A stretch of 64,000 nucleotides of DNA from Dryococelus australis. Lineage: Eukaryota; Arthropoda; Insecta; Phasmatodea; Phasmatidae. Where the stretch lies: the NCBI GenBank assembly GCA_029891345.1, contig CM057002.1:61184777-61248776 (forward strand), given 5' to 3'. Made by a program: the position numbers and the translations under genes. Below, piece after piece: positions 1 through 13,389 of the stretch (positions are counted from its first letter, which is position 1; every line of letters starts with the position of its first letter). The notes beneath the pieces were generated by a model. It ran no database searches, had not been told where the DNA came from, and was given only the letters and a program-made list of their open reading frames with translations.

Positions 1-450
1 CCACATGTTTAACCCAGCTACGTTTATGGTATATTTTTAAGCCTAAGTACTTGATAACGTTCTTTCGAGAAATAGGACTGTTGTTAATAATTAAGTCAAA
101 GGTTTGTATTTCAGTACTTGATAGTCTTGTAATAATCATATAGTTTGTTTTATCAATGTTTATTGCTAGTTTATTGTTAACAAGCCGTCTATAAATCTTA
201 TTCTGATCTGTTTGCATATAATACGACAGTTGAGATATTGTATTTGCCATATGAAAAAGATCTGCATCGTCTGCAAACAGGAATAGTAGGCCCTTTAGGG
301 GCAATCCTCCAAGGTCATTTACGTAGATTAAGAATAAAGTTGAGCCCACTACTGAACCTTGGGGAACACCATATATTACTTCCAACTCTACATTATCAGT
401 GCCATTCACTGAAACATATTGCTTTCTGTTACCTAGGCAACTTTTAACTG
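1..450 (-). pseudogene. LINE reverse transcriptase fragment (palm domain)
   Basis: Reading leftward from about 447, the minus strand is open to the window edge and encodes a non-LTR retrotransposon reverse transcriptase. It shows the SCLGNRKQYV-type segment, then GVPQGSVVGSTLF (about 335-371), then IYVNDLGG, then the catalytic FADD box at 266-277 (the usual F/YADD), then a YLGLKI-like segment near the edge. The enzyme would copy element RNA at a nicked chromosomal target. Above 460 the frame meets a stop and family similarity is lost, so the 5' half of the domain and any endonuclease are missing or decayed. The motifs suit the Jockey/CR1/L2-like assemblage, but I cannot name the clade. The rest lies outside the window. 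Confidence 0.85.
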
Positions 451-1898
451 TTGGGATTGTTACAAGTCAAATTAAGTGCTCAGCATGACGCCTTGTCATA
501 ATTAACTTAAACTTTGTTAAACATTTATTCTTAAGTATGCCTTGTAAGTAAAATATTATTTTGTAACGTATAATACATGGTTTGATAGTCTCTCAGGGGG
601 CCATTGACAAGCCTAGCACATTTTAAGCATGCGTGTTTAAAGATATATATAGCACAAGACCTAATACACGACATTTTTGCAGGCCTAAAAATATTTTCAG
701 AAATTGTATTCCCAACAGTCATATGATTCCAAAAAGTGTATAACATCGATAATGAAAATTCTTTAAAACATCATAATGTGGTTGTTTGCACACTGCTGTA
801 GACATCAGAAATTAGGGAAGGAAATTTTATTTCAGAATGTCTACCTACAATTTTACCTCGATACGTAGATGACTGGTGATGGAGTACAAAAAATCTCAAT
901 TCCGTTTCTTTAGAATCAGATTTCTCTTGTCATCCGTGATGCACTGTACATGTTAGTGATTGTATAAGCGCTCGTAACACGTCCTCCTTGGCACAGAGTA
1001 AGTTAAGGTTCTTTGGTAGCAGGTAGATCAGGGGCACTGCATGAAATAACTTAGATTTCGCGTAGGTTTATTTGCTCAGCCTAACGTTACCTATTTCTCT
1101 TATTCGTGTCTACAGTCGTGCAGTTTGAAGGCTGGAATAACGCAGATGAAACTGCAAGATATAACTTGTAAATCTAGTATTGAATGACCATATTCACGTG
1201 TATAATAACAAGAAATTCTTATACACATTTGCAGTAGAATAATTTAATTAAATATTAAAATTGCGACTTTTCTGTCACAAATTAAATGAACACTAAAAAT
1301 AATCCATGCTTGCAAATGAATTTAAGCTTTGTATGAAAAAAATTCTGAAGTTAGTAATATTTTTACCGAATCCATATCTACTGCCTTTATACAATCCGCC
1401 GTATATACTTCACCAACTATAAAAACATATTCAATTTAAATGAGCATTTGAGAGTAATATCAAATCATGAAGCATCTCTTCTGCTTTACTCCTGTGGAAC
1501 CACATTAGTCTACCCTTTGTGTTTATTTATTAATCGCTGTTCAAACAGAATAAAACACAGTATTCATGGGCCATTTCAGGCAGTTGTCACCGTTGCGACG
1601 TCACAAAATTAGAGAGGCAGAGATACGCTGCGCAAAATCACATCATTATGTCTACATCGTGTTAGCGATTAATTAGTTGTATATAGGTATTTTCCCACAG
1701 AAAATATAAATGAGTGTCAGTATGCAGTAAGCAATAATTAATTCGTACAACTTTTTGAGTGCGATGATTAAAAGTCGATGGTCGAAAAGTTCGTAGACAT
1801 AATTTTGTTTCTATATAGTGAAATACATGCAGAAGTTTATGAAAGACAATTAGAACATTTCAAACGTTTCAAGATCTCCGTTGAGTTGTGTCGAGTTG
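451..1898. other. unassigned AT-rich intergenic DNA
   Basis: I see no gene, inverted repeat or tandem array in this stretch. Short open frames such as 531-746 on the minus strand lack recognisable domains. Confidence 0.5.
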
Positions 1899-2036
1899 AG
1901 AGAATTGGGCGGCTCTTAACAACGAGGTCTTGAGAGCCAATGAGGGTGAAGTGAGGAGAGAATGGAGCTGCACCGGAATGCAAGGGTGGGGGGGGGGACG
2001 GGTGATCCCAAATATAACCCGCCGACCAAGGGCATC
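1899..2036 (-). mobile_element. tRNA-derived SINE, truncated copy
   Basis: The minus strand matches the 3' two thirds of the SINE that recurs at 25.2, 25.9, 31.4, 46.4, 48.0 and 49.6 kb. Visible parts are the core (GGTCGGCGGGTT in sense), the C-rich stretch, and the 3' part with CTCAAGACCTCGTTGTTAAG. The tRNA-like head is absent. The minisatellite begins about 75 bp to its right, and its CCCGCCGAC motif resembles this SINE's core. Confidence 0.75.
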
Positions 2037-2109
2037 GTAAGATCTCCGTTGCGGTGTGGCTTAATTTTTTACAAGTTTATTTACCACCGTTGTTTTCTTT
2101 GAAAGATAC

Positions 2110-5100
2110 TTGCAGTTGCCATGTGGAATATATATTTCCGCCGACATGTTTGTAGTTGCCATGTTGAATATATATACCCGCCGACATGTTTGTAGTTCCC
2201 ACGCGGAATATATATACCCGCCGACATGTTTGTAGTTGCCACGTGGAATATATATACCCGCCGACATGTTTGTAGTTGCCACGTGTCATATATATATATA
2301 CCCGCCGACATGTTTGTAGTTGCCACGTGGAATATATATACCCGCCGACATGTCTGTAGTTGCCACGTGGAATATATATATATACCCGCCGACATGTTTG
2401 TAGTTGCCACGTGGAATATATATACCCGCCGACATGTTTGTAGTTGCCACGTGGAATATATAACCCGCCGACATGTTTGTAGTTGCCACGTGGAATATAT
2501 ATAAACGCCGACATGTCTGTAGTTGCCACGTGGAATATATATACCCGCCGACATGTTTGTAGTTGCCACGTGGAATATATATACCCGCCGACATGTCTGT
2601 AGTTGCCACGTGGAATATATATAAACGCCGACATGTTTGTAGTTGCCACGTGGAATATATATACCCGCCGACATGTTTGTAGTTGCCACGTGGAATATAT
2701 ATACCCGCCGACATGTTTGTAGTTGCCACGTGGAATATTATATACCCGCCGACATGTCTGTAGTTGCCACGTGGAATATATATACCCGCCGACATGTTTG
2801 TAGTTCCCACGTGGAATATATATACCCGCCGACATGTCTGTAGTTGCCACGTGGAATATATATAACCCGCCGACATGTTTGTAGTTGCCACGTGGATATA
2901 TATATATACCCGCCGACATGTTTGTAGTTGCCACGTGGAATATATATATAACCCGCCGACATGTTTGTAGTTGCCACGTGGAATATATATACCGCGACAT
3001 GTTATTCACTAATATATATAACCCGCCGACATGTTTGTAGTTGCCACGTGGAAATATATATACCCGCCGACATGTTTGTAGTTGCCACGTGGAATATATA
3101 TATAACCCCGACATGTTTAGTAGTTCACTGAATATATATACCCGCCGACATGTTTGTAGTTGCCACGGGAATATATATATACCCGCCGACATGTTTGTAG
3201 TTGCCACGTGGAATAATATATATACCCGCCGACATGTTTGTAGTTGCCACGTGGAATATATATACCCGCCGACATGTTTGTAGTTGCCACGTGGAATATA
3301 TATACCCGCCGACATGTCTGTAGTTGCCACGTGGAATATATAATACCCGCCGACATGTTTGTAGTTGCCACGTGGAATAATATACCCGCCGACATGTCTG
3401 TAGTTGCCACGTGGAATATATATATACCCGCCGACATGTTTGTAGTTGCCACGTGGAATATATATACCCGCCGACATGTTTGTAGTTGCCAAGTGGAATA
3501 ATATATATATATATATTACCCGCCGACATGTTTGTAGTTGCCACGTGGAATATATATACCCGCCGACATGTTTGTAGTTGCCACGTGGAATATATATATA
3601 CCCGCCGACATGTTTGTAGTTGCCACGTGGAATATATATACCCGCCGACATGTTTGTAGTTGCCACGTGGAATAATATATACCCGCCGACATGTTTGTAG
3701 TTCCCACGCGGAATATATATAACCCGCCGACATGTTTGTAGTTGCCACGTGGAATATATATAAACCGCCGACATGTTTGTAGTTGCCACGTGGAATATAT
3801 ATACCCGCCGACATGTTTGTAGTTGCCACGTGGAATATATATACCCGCCGACATGTTTGTAGTTGCCACGTGATATATAATATTACCCGCCGACATGTTT
3901 GTAGTTGCCACGTGGAATATATATACCCGCCGACATGTCTGTAGTTGCCCACGTGGAATATATATATACCCGCCGACATGTTTGTAGTTGCCACGTGAAT
4001 ATATATACCCGCCGACATGTTGTAGTTGCCACGTGGAATTATAATACCCGCCGACATGTCTGTAGTTGCCACGTGGAATATATATATACCCGCCGACATG
4101 TTTGTAGTTGCCACGCTGGAATATATATACCCGCCGACATGTTGTAGTTGCCACGTGGAATATATATATACCCGCCGACATGTTTGTAGTTGCCACGTGG
4201 AATATATATATACCCGCCGACATGTTTGTAGTTGCCAAGTGGAATATATAATATATATATATACCCGCCGACATGTTTGTAGTTGCCACGTGGAATATAT
4301 ATATACCCGCCGACATGTTTGTAGTTGCCACGTGGAAAATATATACCCGCCGACATGTTTGTAGTTGCCACGTGGAATATATATACCTGCCGACATGTTT
4401 GCAGTTGCCACGTGGAATATATATATACCCGCCGACATGTTTGTAGTTCCACGCGGAATATATATATACCCGCCGACATGTTTGTAGTTCCCACGCGGAA
4501 TATATATACCCGCCGACATGTTTGTAGTTGCCACGTGGAATATTATACCCGCCGACATGTTTGTAGTTGCCACGTCAATATATATATACCCGCCGACATG
4601 TTTGTAGTTGCCACGTGAATTAAATATATACCCGCCGACATGTCTGTAGTTGCCACGTGGAAATATATATATACCCGCCGACATGTTTGTAGTTCCACGC
4701 GGAATATATATACCCCCGACATGTTTGTAGTTGCCACGTGGAATATAATACCCGCCGACATGTTTGTAGTTGCCACGTGGAATATAATATACCCGCCGAC
4801 ATGTTTGTAGTTGCCACGTGAATATATATACCCGCCGACATGTGTTAGTATTCCCACCGCGAATATATATACCCGCCGAAATGTTTGTAGTTGCCACGTG
4901 GAATTAATATAAACGCCGACATGTTTGTAGTTGCCACGGAATAATATATAAACGCCGACATTTTGTAGTTGCCACGCGGAAATATATACCGCCGACATGT
5001 TTGTAGTTGCCACGTGGAAAATATATACCCGCCGACATGTTTGTAGTTGCCACGTGGAATATATATACCTGCCGACATGTTTGCAGTTGCCACGTGGAAT

Positions 5101-5977
5101 ATATATATACCCGCCGACATGTTTGTAGTTCCCACGCGGAATATATATATACCCGCCGACATGTTTGTAGTTCCCACGCGGAATATATAATACCCCCGAC
5201 ATGTTTGTAGTTGCCACGTGGAATATATATACCCGCCGACATGTTTGTAGTTCCCACGCGGAATATATATACCCGCCGACATGTTTGCAGTTGCCACGTG
5301 GAATATATATACCCGCCGACATGTTTGTAGTTCCCACGCGGAATATATATACACGCCGACATGTTTGTAGTTGCCACTGTCATATATATACCCGCCGACA
5401 TGTTTAGTAGTTGCCACGTGGAATCTATATACCCGCCGACATGTTTGTAGTTGCCATGTGGAATATATATATACCCGCCGACATGTTTTAGTGAGTAAAT
5501 CCCGCGACATGATTCACGGGAATATTATATATAACTCCCCGACATGTTTGTAGTTGCCACGTGGAATAATATATACCCGCCGACATGTTTGTAGTTGCCA
5601 CGTGGAATATATATATAATACCCGCCGACATGTTTGTAGTTGCCAAGTGGAATATATATATATATATATATACCCGCCGACATGTTTGTAGTTGCCACGT
5701 GGAATATATATATACCCGCCGACATGTTTGTAGTTGCCACGGGAATATATATATACCCGCCGACATGTTTGTAGTTGCCACGCGGAATATATATACCCGC
5801 CGACATGTTTGTAGTTCCCACGTGGAATATATATACCCGCCGACATGTTTGTAGTTGCCACGTGATATATATATAACCCGCCGACATGTTTGCAGTTGCC
5901 ATGTGGAATATATATACCCGCCGACATGTTTGCAGTTGCCATGTGGAATCTATATACCCGCCGACAAGTTTGTAGAA
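2110..5977. repeat. 40-bp minisatellite array, about 97 units
   Basis: A head-to-tail repeat with a unit of about 40 bp fills this interval. Each unit reads CCCGCCGACATG, then TTTGTAGTTGC, then CACGTGG, then a TA run of variable length. Unit length varies from about 36 to 50 bp, mainly through the TA run. Common variants change TTTGTAG to TCTGTAG, or GCCACGTGG to CCCACGCGG. Degenerate units lie near 2996, 3112 and 5481. No minus-strand frame of the standard unit has a stop, which produces spurious open frames of 570 and 590 codons. The CACGTG core is a palindromic E-box-type site present in most units. Confidence 0.97.
4325..5220. repeat. higher-order duplication inside the minisatellite
   Basis: A run of distinctive unit variants at about 4325-4545 recurs in the same order at about 5007-5220, offset near 682 bp. 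The order is GTGGAAAATATATA, then the CCTGCCGAC variant, then TTTGCAG, then two CACGCGG units. This indicates block duplication rather than single-unit slippage. Confidence 0.7.
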
Positions 5978-6149
5978 CGATTTCGTACCAAACTCTGGCA
6001 CTGCAAAATTCTGACACTTGAAAGTTTAAGAAGTATTTGAAAGTAAATTTATGTTAGTTTAAATATATAAATTATGAATTTGTGTGTACATAATTTTGAT
6101 TTCCTTTTTCCTGATAGCGTGGTTTTGTGGGGGCTGAGGAAAATATACG

Positions 6150-6320
6150 TAGAGCTAGTGATTTTTCGCGAAATAATATGAGCTCATAGTAGAACTCAAT
6201 ACTATAACCACCAATCAGCAGTTTGCCTATTGCTATTGGTTTCCGTCTGCTTGAGAAGACGTTCTCGTATTTGACAGGGCCACTCAGAATTCGTCAACAT
6301 CGGCACAGCTCCTACTTCAT
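6150..6320 (-). mobile_element. hAT-like MITE, family E, truncated
   Basis: The sequence starts TAGAGCTAGTGATTTTTCGC and matches the right half of the complete family E element at 32,275-32,564 in reverse. Shared features are the internal ATTGG, the CTTGAGAAGACGTTCTC segment and the GGCACAGCTCCTAC segment. The other terminus is missing. No transposase is encoded, so mobilisation would have needed an autonomous hAT relative. Confidence 0.65.
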
Positions 6321-7570
6321 TCGTTTAACACTTTCACGCCTGCACACATTTACTATAATTGAAGACAAGTTAGAAGTGAATCACCTGTGTACACCACTGC
6401 AGGAAAGTCTATACTTACCACTCTTCTATTGGTCCACACCACACTGGGCGTGCTTACTGTGCTCCACGACGTTCATCATTGGCTGGTCGTCAACCACTGA
6501 GGTTGAGAGCTGATCAAGCTCCAATCAAATGTATCTTACTGTGTAAAAGATTTGCAATCAAGCGTTTCCTATAAGGGTACAACAAATTTTTTTTTTTCCC
6601 AGGGAAACTATATTTGCTGGGTTGTATTGTTCTTGTAAGATCCTGTCAAATACTGGCGGAATAATGACTCTATAAACCATGCAAGTTTTATCTTCAAGGA
6701 CGACGACATTTTTAAACTGGCGTCGCTCGAACTTAGCCCGAGCGTAGTCCAGAACGCGTTAAAGAAAGTTAACACGTGCCAAAAAGTAGTTCAACCAATC
6801 AAGGCAGGTAAACGACCCTACATTGTTTTGAAATATAACGTCTGGAAAACTTTGCGCGGAATTCTCTACCCCTAAATATAGGCATTAAAAAATATTTGTA
6901 ATTAACGGTTCAGTTTAATGCCAGAAAAACTAACCACATCAGCGGGTGGTGTTACGCGCCGCATTTACACAACATTTCATCTAGAAAAAGTATAAACATT
7001 CGTTATTACATGAAATTCAAAACCAGAACATTTGTCCAAAGACCTCAACCGGATAAGTCTACAAATATACATATAGAATCGGGAACAAGTTTCGCGCTGT
7101 GCAAGGAAAAACTTTAAACTTTTTCTATTTGAATTCACGCCTGCAGAGAGTTTCTGTGAGATACGCTGGAACACGAATTTCCAAAGTAGCAGTACAACTT
7201 TGGAAACAGAAAAGGTCAAAGCTTGGCGCGCTGTGCAGATACAACTGACGAAGAACTTGCGAAGTTTGATCAATAACAAGATCCAATGTGAATAAGAACT
7301 CTTCGTTGCTCGGATCGTTACGATGATACGGTCGTCGTTCTGTTAAACGTAAAATTACTACACTATTTTGTCCGGAAAGTGACGTTTAAATATATAGTCA
7401 AGTTCAAATGAGAAAATAATCTCCGCGCAGCTTTGTGGGGGAAGGAAAGTAAGGGCGGCAGTATAGGGGAGGGATATCACGAGCGCCTGCCGCTGGAGGG
7501 AGGGAAATCATGTGACACTGCTGGCGCCGTACAGACCAAACTGATAACATCACTCTTCACTACCGCGCTG
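6321..7570. other. unassigned intergenic DNA
   Basis: No gene is recognisable. Around 6420-6500 there are two ATTGG boxes in a context reminiscent of the hAT-like MITEs, but without identifiable ends. A purine-rich, GC-richer patch lies at 7425-7560, just left of the TTAA-flanked MITE. Confidence 0.4.
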
Positions 7571-7574
7571 TTAA

Positions 7575-7985
7575 CGGGCCTGCCTGTCAAGCCGGCAGTC
7601 GCGAACTACAAATGGGGAATCAATGTTAAACGAAATTCCTTCTCATTGTGCCAATTCTAAAGATAAATATTCCAAACAAAAAACACGTTTACGCGATTTG
7701 CTCAGAGAATACTGCTACATAAAATTGTTTTTGAAAAAAAAAATAAAATAATAATAATAATAATAATAATTTGTCCGTCTTTTTTTGTTATATTTAATTT
7801 CAATATTTATATTTTATAAAAAACACATGAAACCAAAAATTGGCAAAATATTTTATCGTAGCATCATTCCTTAAGACATTTTGTTTGAAATAGTAATCCG
7901 TAAAATTGGCGCAATGAAAAGGAATTTCGTTTAACATTGATTCCCCATTTGAAATTCCCGACTGCCGGCTTGGTAGGTAGACCTG
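7575..7985. mobile_element. TTAA-flanked MITE, family O, copy 1 (411 bp)
   Basis: The element is flanked by TTAA at 7571-7574 and 7986-7989. Its ends form an inverted repeat of roughly 85-100 bp, including CAAGCCGGCAGTCG, AAATGGGGAATCAATGTTAA and ACGAAATTCCTT. The middle is AT-rich and holds an AAT/AATA microsatellite. TTAA target duplication is the hallmark of piggyBac-type transposition, so this is probably a non-autonomous piggyBac-like element. A second copy lies at 24,787-25,186. Confidence 0.85.
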
Positions 7986-7989
7986 TTAA

Positions 7990-10900
7990 ATACCACGCGG
8001 TGCGACCTAGTATTTATTGACAGGTAATATTCCCTGCGTGGAGCAGCTCTTGCCGAACCGCTCTCGGCCGCTGTCACAAATGACCTGTACAACCTCACTC
8101 CTTTGCGAAGCGGCAATGGACTCACCTGGCTCGCCCGACGCGTTTTGGTCTTTCGCGCGGTATTTTCTTATTTGGATTTCTCTATGCCCCGTCGTAAAAT
8201 TGAAACAAAGCAAAGTCTTCTTGATACGGTTGTAATTCAAGTACGCATATTTTCCAAACACAATTATCAAACACGGTAGACGACAACGTTTTACTGTCAA
8301 GTAAATTCTCATCAGACAATTCTCTGTGATCATTTTCATCACTTAGTGTGGGCATATAAAGTCTGTGCTGCATATTAAATAACCACATCTGACTCGATAA
8401 TAGACAACGACGAATACTTCCTACTAAGTGGTGATTTCTACCATGACGTATACGAATACTCGTAACAATTACCAACGTATAACCGTCAGGCAAGCTGGCG
8501 AAATTATAAGTTTCTTCAGCAAAATCCTATGGGCGTCTAACCCTAACACTACAAAAGTCAAATTACTATCATAAACGTAAATTTCTGGTCGTTGGAAACA
8601 AACAGTCTTTTGACTCATGATCAAATTCCTTGTTATATATTTATTTGCCTACGTAAATATAGAAGCAAAGTAATTGACAGAATGAGATAAATGTTTACAA
8701 GAACAAATGTATAGAGGGGTAAGTAGGAGTGAAACCATACGCCCGGCATTGTAACGTGGATCTTGAAGTATAATGTCTGCGGAAACAGATATGTGTGCGC
8801 TTGTGGTTTAGAGCGTTTGGCAGCGAAAATTTTATTTATTTATAATTGTACGAAATATTGTTGAACTCGTAGACATATTACTCAGGAGTGCCATTTCTTC
8901 ACATACAAAGATCTTCAGAAGGCACACTTTTTAAACAATGGCCTACAAAAATCGCAAGTTTAGTGTTTTGGGACGCACAAACCATTAAATAAATAAATAA
9001 ATAAATAAATATAAATATATATAATTCACATGAGATAATTCACATTGAAATTAGAGACATGAACTACTTCAAGGAAACTTAAAACTCACGCTATAAATAG
9101 AGTCAGTGATTTTTTTCTTGTGAAAAATATCTGAAATTTTGGTATATTCCAATGCTCTAACCACAAACAGAACGTTTTCTTTTGCCATTAGTCACTCTCT
9201 TTATGAGGAGCAGTATCTGATTTTAACCGGGCAAATTAGAATTACACAGCTTTGGCAAGGAAACAAAGTTATTCGCGTACTGAGAGTAACATGTTAAAGT
9301 AGCCATTCAGTGTTTTTAAATATAACTTGTCTCGAAATATTTTCACGAAATTTCACTGCCGCTAGCTGTTAAACATTTTTTGCAGTTTAAAAAAAATTGC
9401 TTAAAATATGAAAATGTTTGCATATTTTTAATTTGTAGCAGTCGATAACTTTTTGTAAAAAAAAATTTTTTTCTAAACATAACTTAAATGTAATAAAGAC
9501 TTGCCGTTCTAGTCGTCCCTGTTACATTTCCTGAAAATGTTATCGTTTATTTGCACGTTCCAAAAACAGTAAAAATTGCTATTTTGACAAACCATGATGC
9601 AAAAACTAATATGCGAGAGCGAAAAAAAAGAAGAAGAAGTTTAACACAAGGAAAGAGCATTTACAAGTTGTGCCATCTGTTTTTTTTTTTTTTTTTTTTT
9701 TTTTGCGAAAATAATTACGCGGAGGATAGACTTCAGTATACTATGCGCACACTTGCAGTCTTCATTTGACTACTGGCCGCTAGTCTCTGCGCGAAGACAG
9801 TATGTTACGTGAGTGAGGAAATAGGAATCACGCTTCCCCGATTACTGACCGACCGTGATTCGCGGGCAGACAGATCAGTCGCGTAACATTTCAACCGATC
9901 CGACCACGAACGTTGTTCTGAACAAGAGAGCGTTGGAACACAACTTGTACTGAGATATTTCCGCGACGAACAGGCGCGCCTATAGTCACTGTATAAATAT
10001 TGTCTGTAAGTTCCACGGTATTACTGCAGCCCTTGAGTTGGGGATACCAAACATCACATACGGTGAAAGATCTTGTTGTGGAAATGACATCATTGCCTCG
10101 TCGAGTACTTTTGTGTTCGCGGTACAGTAGAAAGGAAAAAAAAAAGAAAGTCAGATTCTATACGGCATCAAGATTCATGATCTCCCTCTCCCCTTTTCTT
10201 TTCCGAGAAGACTTCTAATGATGTTTTTAAATTGGATGTACTTGAGGAACGGCCAAAGTCTCGGTTTCATTAAGACTTTGGAGAAAAATGTCGTCTGTGG
10301 TAATTATGGCCTACAGGTCTTTAGGATGAAGCAATAATAATCAATCGATCAAATTATGTGAGTGGATCTCTTCCCAGGAAAAAAAAAAAAGCTCGTCGAA
10401 CCAGTTTGTTTTTTATTCCTGCGATAGTTAAAAAACATCAGTCTAAGCTCAATAATTCAGTTACTTTTGCGTTGAGTACGACATGAATTTGAATGCGATG
10501 GGGAAAAAAAAAATGTCGCGCTCAGTACGAAATATTTGAAACTGCCAAGCCTTTTAAGGAGATAAATCGTTTTGTCGTGAACGCAGGCATTTCTCAGTGT
10601 AGTAATGGGACCAGAAAATAAGACGAAGCACAAAGCAGCTTCACTTCCAGTGTTAGGGTGTTCCTTTCAACAAAGTTGTGGAATTCACATGCTCGTGTGT
10701 AACTGTTAGTATGCCGGTCGTTGAGCGGTCAGTTATTTGCCCATGTTGTTTACGTGCCAGCTAGTGTACATCGTGCAACCTTGGAACAAGTTCGAGGAAC
10801 GCAAACACCATGGAAGATGTTTTTGAAGTTCACCACGCTCATACTTCACGCATAAGCTGATAATCAACGAAGCGTGAACTCAAAGGTGTGGTCGTATTTC

Positions 10901-11445
10901 TCAGTATATGCTTATTGACTCCAAGGAGCCTAGATGTCTGAAGCAACGGGGAATTGGGGAAGGTCGTACAAACATATTGATACATAAAACATGCACATAT
11001 ACACACACATATTAATAATATTGACAACATATTTAAAGAACGATCAAATTTTATGTTATATTAGCAATGAGTGCAAAATTACCGACACGAGCCACTAAGA
11101 AACTTTTACCCCACCATTAAAAGTGGGACGGACCCTCGTATGTTTTGAGAAATTGTTGTTTGCGCGAATACACGTATCTCGGTAAATAAAAAATGTTCTG
11201 CAAATACGACTTTTTTGTCAGAAAAGATAAAAAAACAATTATTATCTATGACCATTTTTTTTGTCGTATTAAATGTATTCTTGGAGAGAAAAAATCGTGA
11301 AAATGGTTAAATATAGCATTTTTATGCAGTTTCCTTGAGATGAAAGATAAAAGTACAAAGATAACGGCTTAGTTTAATCTGTGTTCTTTCGTCGCGTGTA
11401 ATAAAACCCCACTGTTACATGTATAATTTGCACAGTACAGCGTTA
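7990..11445. other. unassigned intergenic DNA
   Basis: No gene or complete transposon is recognised. The stretch contains an AAAT microsatellite near 8985-9012, a T24 homopolymer at about 9680-9704, and patches of A-rich low complexity. Short open frames here have no domain features. Confidence 0.4.
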
Positions 11446-11525
11446 CGGCGAAACACTGCACGTCTTGCGCGTAGGAGCGATGAGGCACTAGGCGTGCGTG
11501 TTAGTGTCGCCCGTATCGCTCCCTC
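11446..11525 (+). repeat. GC-rich dispersed repeat, family M, copy 1
   Basis: This segment aligns with 36,412-36,510 (reverse) and 60,075-60,160 (forward). Shared landmarks in order are TTGCGCGTAG, then GCGATG, then a TCGCCCGTATCGCTCC box. The family has no obvious termini, and the identity of the ancestral element is unknown. Confidence 0.5.
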
Positions 11526-11764
11526 GCTTCTTGACCTTGGGCGTGTGGGTTCCAAGGGGGGTCCCTCCCACTCTCAATGTCCGTGTAAATATCCCCCTCC
11601 TCTTGTCGCCCTTCGCTTTATTCCTATCTCTCCGCATACGTATTTTTTGTAATGTGCAAAATAAATTTAATACGAAAAATTTCTTTACAAATAAAATTTC
11701 GAAATAAGCGGCCTCCTTAACGATTCCGACTGCGTACAGCTGTTCTGCGCGTACGGGGCATCGT

Positions 11765-11845
11765 AACGCGAGAGCTGTAAGGCCGAATCTCGCTCACTTA
11801 TCGCTTGCCTCGTCGCTGCTACGCGCAAGGCGCCCAGCAGGCGTG
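11765..11845 (-). repeat. family M repeat, partial copy
   Basis: In reverse orientation this contains GCGCCTTGCGCGTAGCAGCG followed by ACGAGGC and GCGATAAG, which resembles the family M landmarks. It lies 240 bp from the forward copy, so the two form a weak inverted pair. Confidence 0.4.
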
Positions 11846-12762
11846 TATAGTCTTTCCTTCTATGCCTCACCTGGACTTGACGTTCTGTGGCCACCCCGTA
11901 CTTTAATGTCACGATACGGAAGATAAACGCAGGATGCGTGCCTAAAGACAGCTCTCATGTTTCGGTATAGAAAACTTTGTAACTGTTTTAGTCATATTCA
12001 CTCATAAGAAAATAATCCTGCAGCTCAAATCGGAACTTGAAACTTGTCTTCGAGCAATAAACGTTTCTCGACTGAATGTTTTTCGTGCTCAGACATCAAT
12101 GCGAAATATACCACTGTTTTAGAATTGCGAATTTTCTACCAAACCTCTGCGACACGCATTATGCTTTAGCCAGGCGTATACCTTCATCTGTGACACTGGA
12201 AATGATCCCACGATTTGGGGAAGTGACTCAAAAAGACTGCAGAAACTAAATTGCTAACATAAATACGTGGCAAGATATAATTATTAAATATGTATCTAAC
12301 TTAAGCAATCTAACCACAGCATGGAAAAATATTGTTGGTAGTGTAAACACATTTGTCCCATTGATGATGTCATATTTTTATGTAGTTTTGAAAGCAAAGT
12401 ATTCTGTGTTTAGTTACCCATGTGTGGATATCAGTAAATAGCAAATACAAATGATCAAATTATTAAACACTTTGTATCTTGAGGCAAATTATCTATAAAG
12501 AAACGTTCACTGTTTAGAAAGTTTTGGTTACCACGACAGATTATGGAAATTAATGTCACGCTGAAACTATTTAATAATTTCTGTTAATGCTAGTATCACA
12601 AATATTTTAATTTTTAATTTTGACTTTCTATTTCAACTTGCAAAACTTTGGTATGACCAACAAATTACACCACAAAACTTCTTACCATACGACTTCATCA
12701 CATTACGCACATGCGCGTGTGCACACACACAGACTGCATATTTGTATATATACATATATAAG

Positions 12763-12814
<52 letters not shown>

Positions 12815-13389
12815 TCTATAGTCTCTCTCTGTGTGTGTAGAGGCACCGAGAATAGAGCTTTAATTTTTTTCCCTATCATTTAAACACATTTTCTTTTAGG
12901 CGCCATTCAAAGCGCGCCATACTGTGATGTGATTTTAACTTGGTTAAATGTTTTACTCAAAAAAATAAAAAAATAAAACTTATGTTTATGTAGGGAACTA
13001 ATGATAATTTTGGTAGACTGAGGTAAGAAATTCTCTACCAAAATCCATAAACTTGTTGTAAAATGGGTTACTTTATTAGGTAAATATTTTTTCCACCACA
13101 TTATTTTCGAATTATGAGAAGGCCTGTTTATTATACACTACGACATCGAAACATTGCTGTTCAATAATAATTATTGCCGCCATGTGCAGTTTTAATATTT
13201 ATATAATTAGTATCTGACCTACATATCGTTCCTCCATAGAGTTATCAAGAGGTCAGCTTGTTTTAATGATTGTTTCTGCAATATCTGGCTGACTCGGCTT
13301 TGATGCTACGATGAATGATTCTCCACGCGTTGCTCAATATTCCAAAGTAGCACTCAGTGTATCATTTAGGTTTAGACAAACTATTTATA
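11846..13389. other. unassigned DNA with TA microsatellite
   Basis: I see no gene. The clear structures are a short CA tract near 12,720 and an uninterrupted TA tract at 12,772-12,812, bordered by TG and CT dinucleotide runs. Confidence 0.5.

Noticed and set aside
2077-4897. Minus-strand open frames of 570 and 590 codons with repeated NMSAG, NYKHVGG and WQLQTCRR peptides
   Set aside because: They are produced by a 40-bp minisatellite that lacks stops. The peptide cycles through three frames as unit length changes, and no start, splice or domain signal exists.
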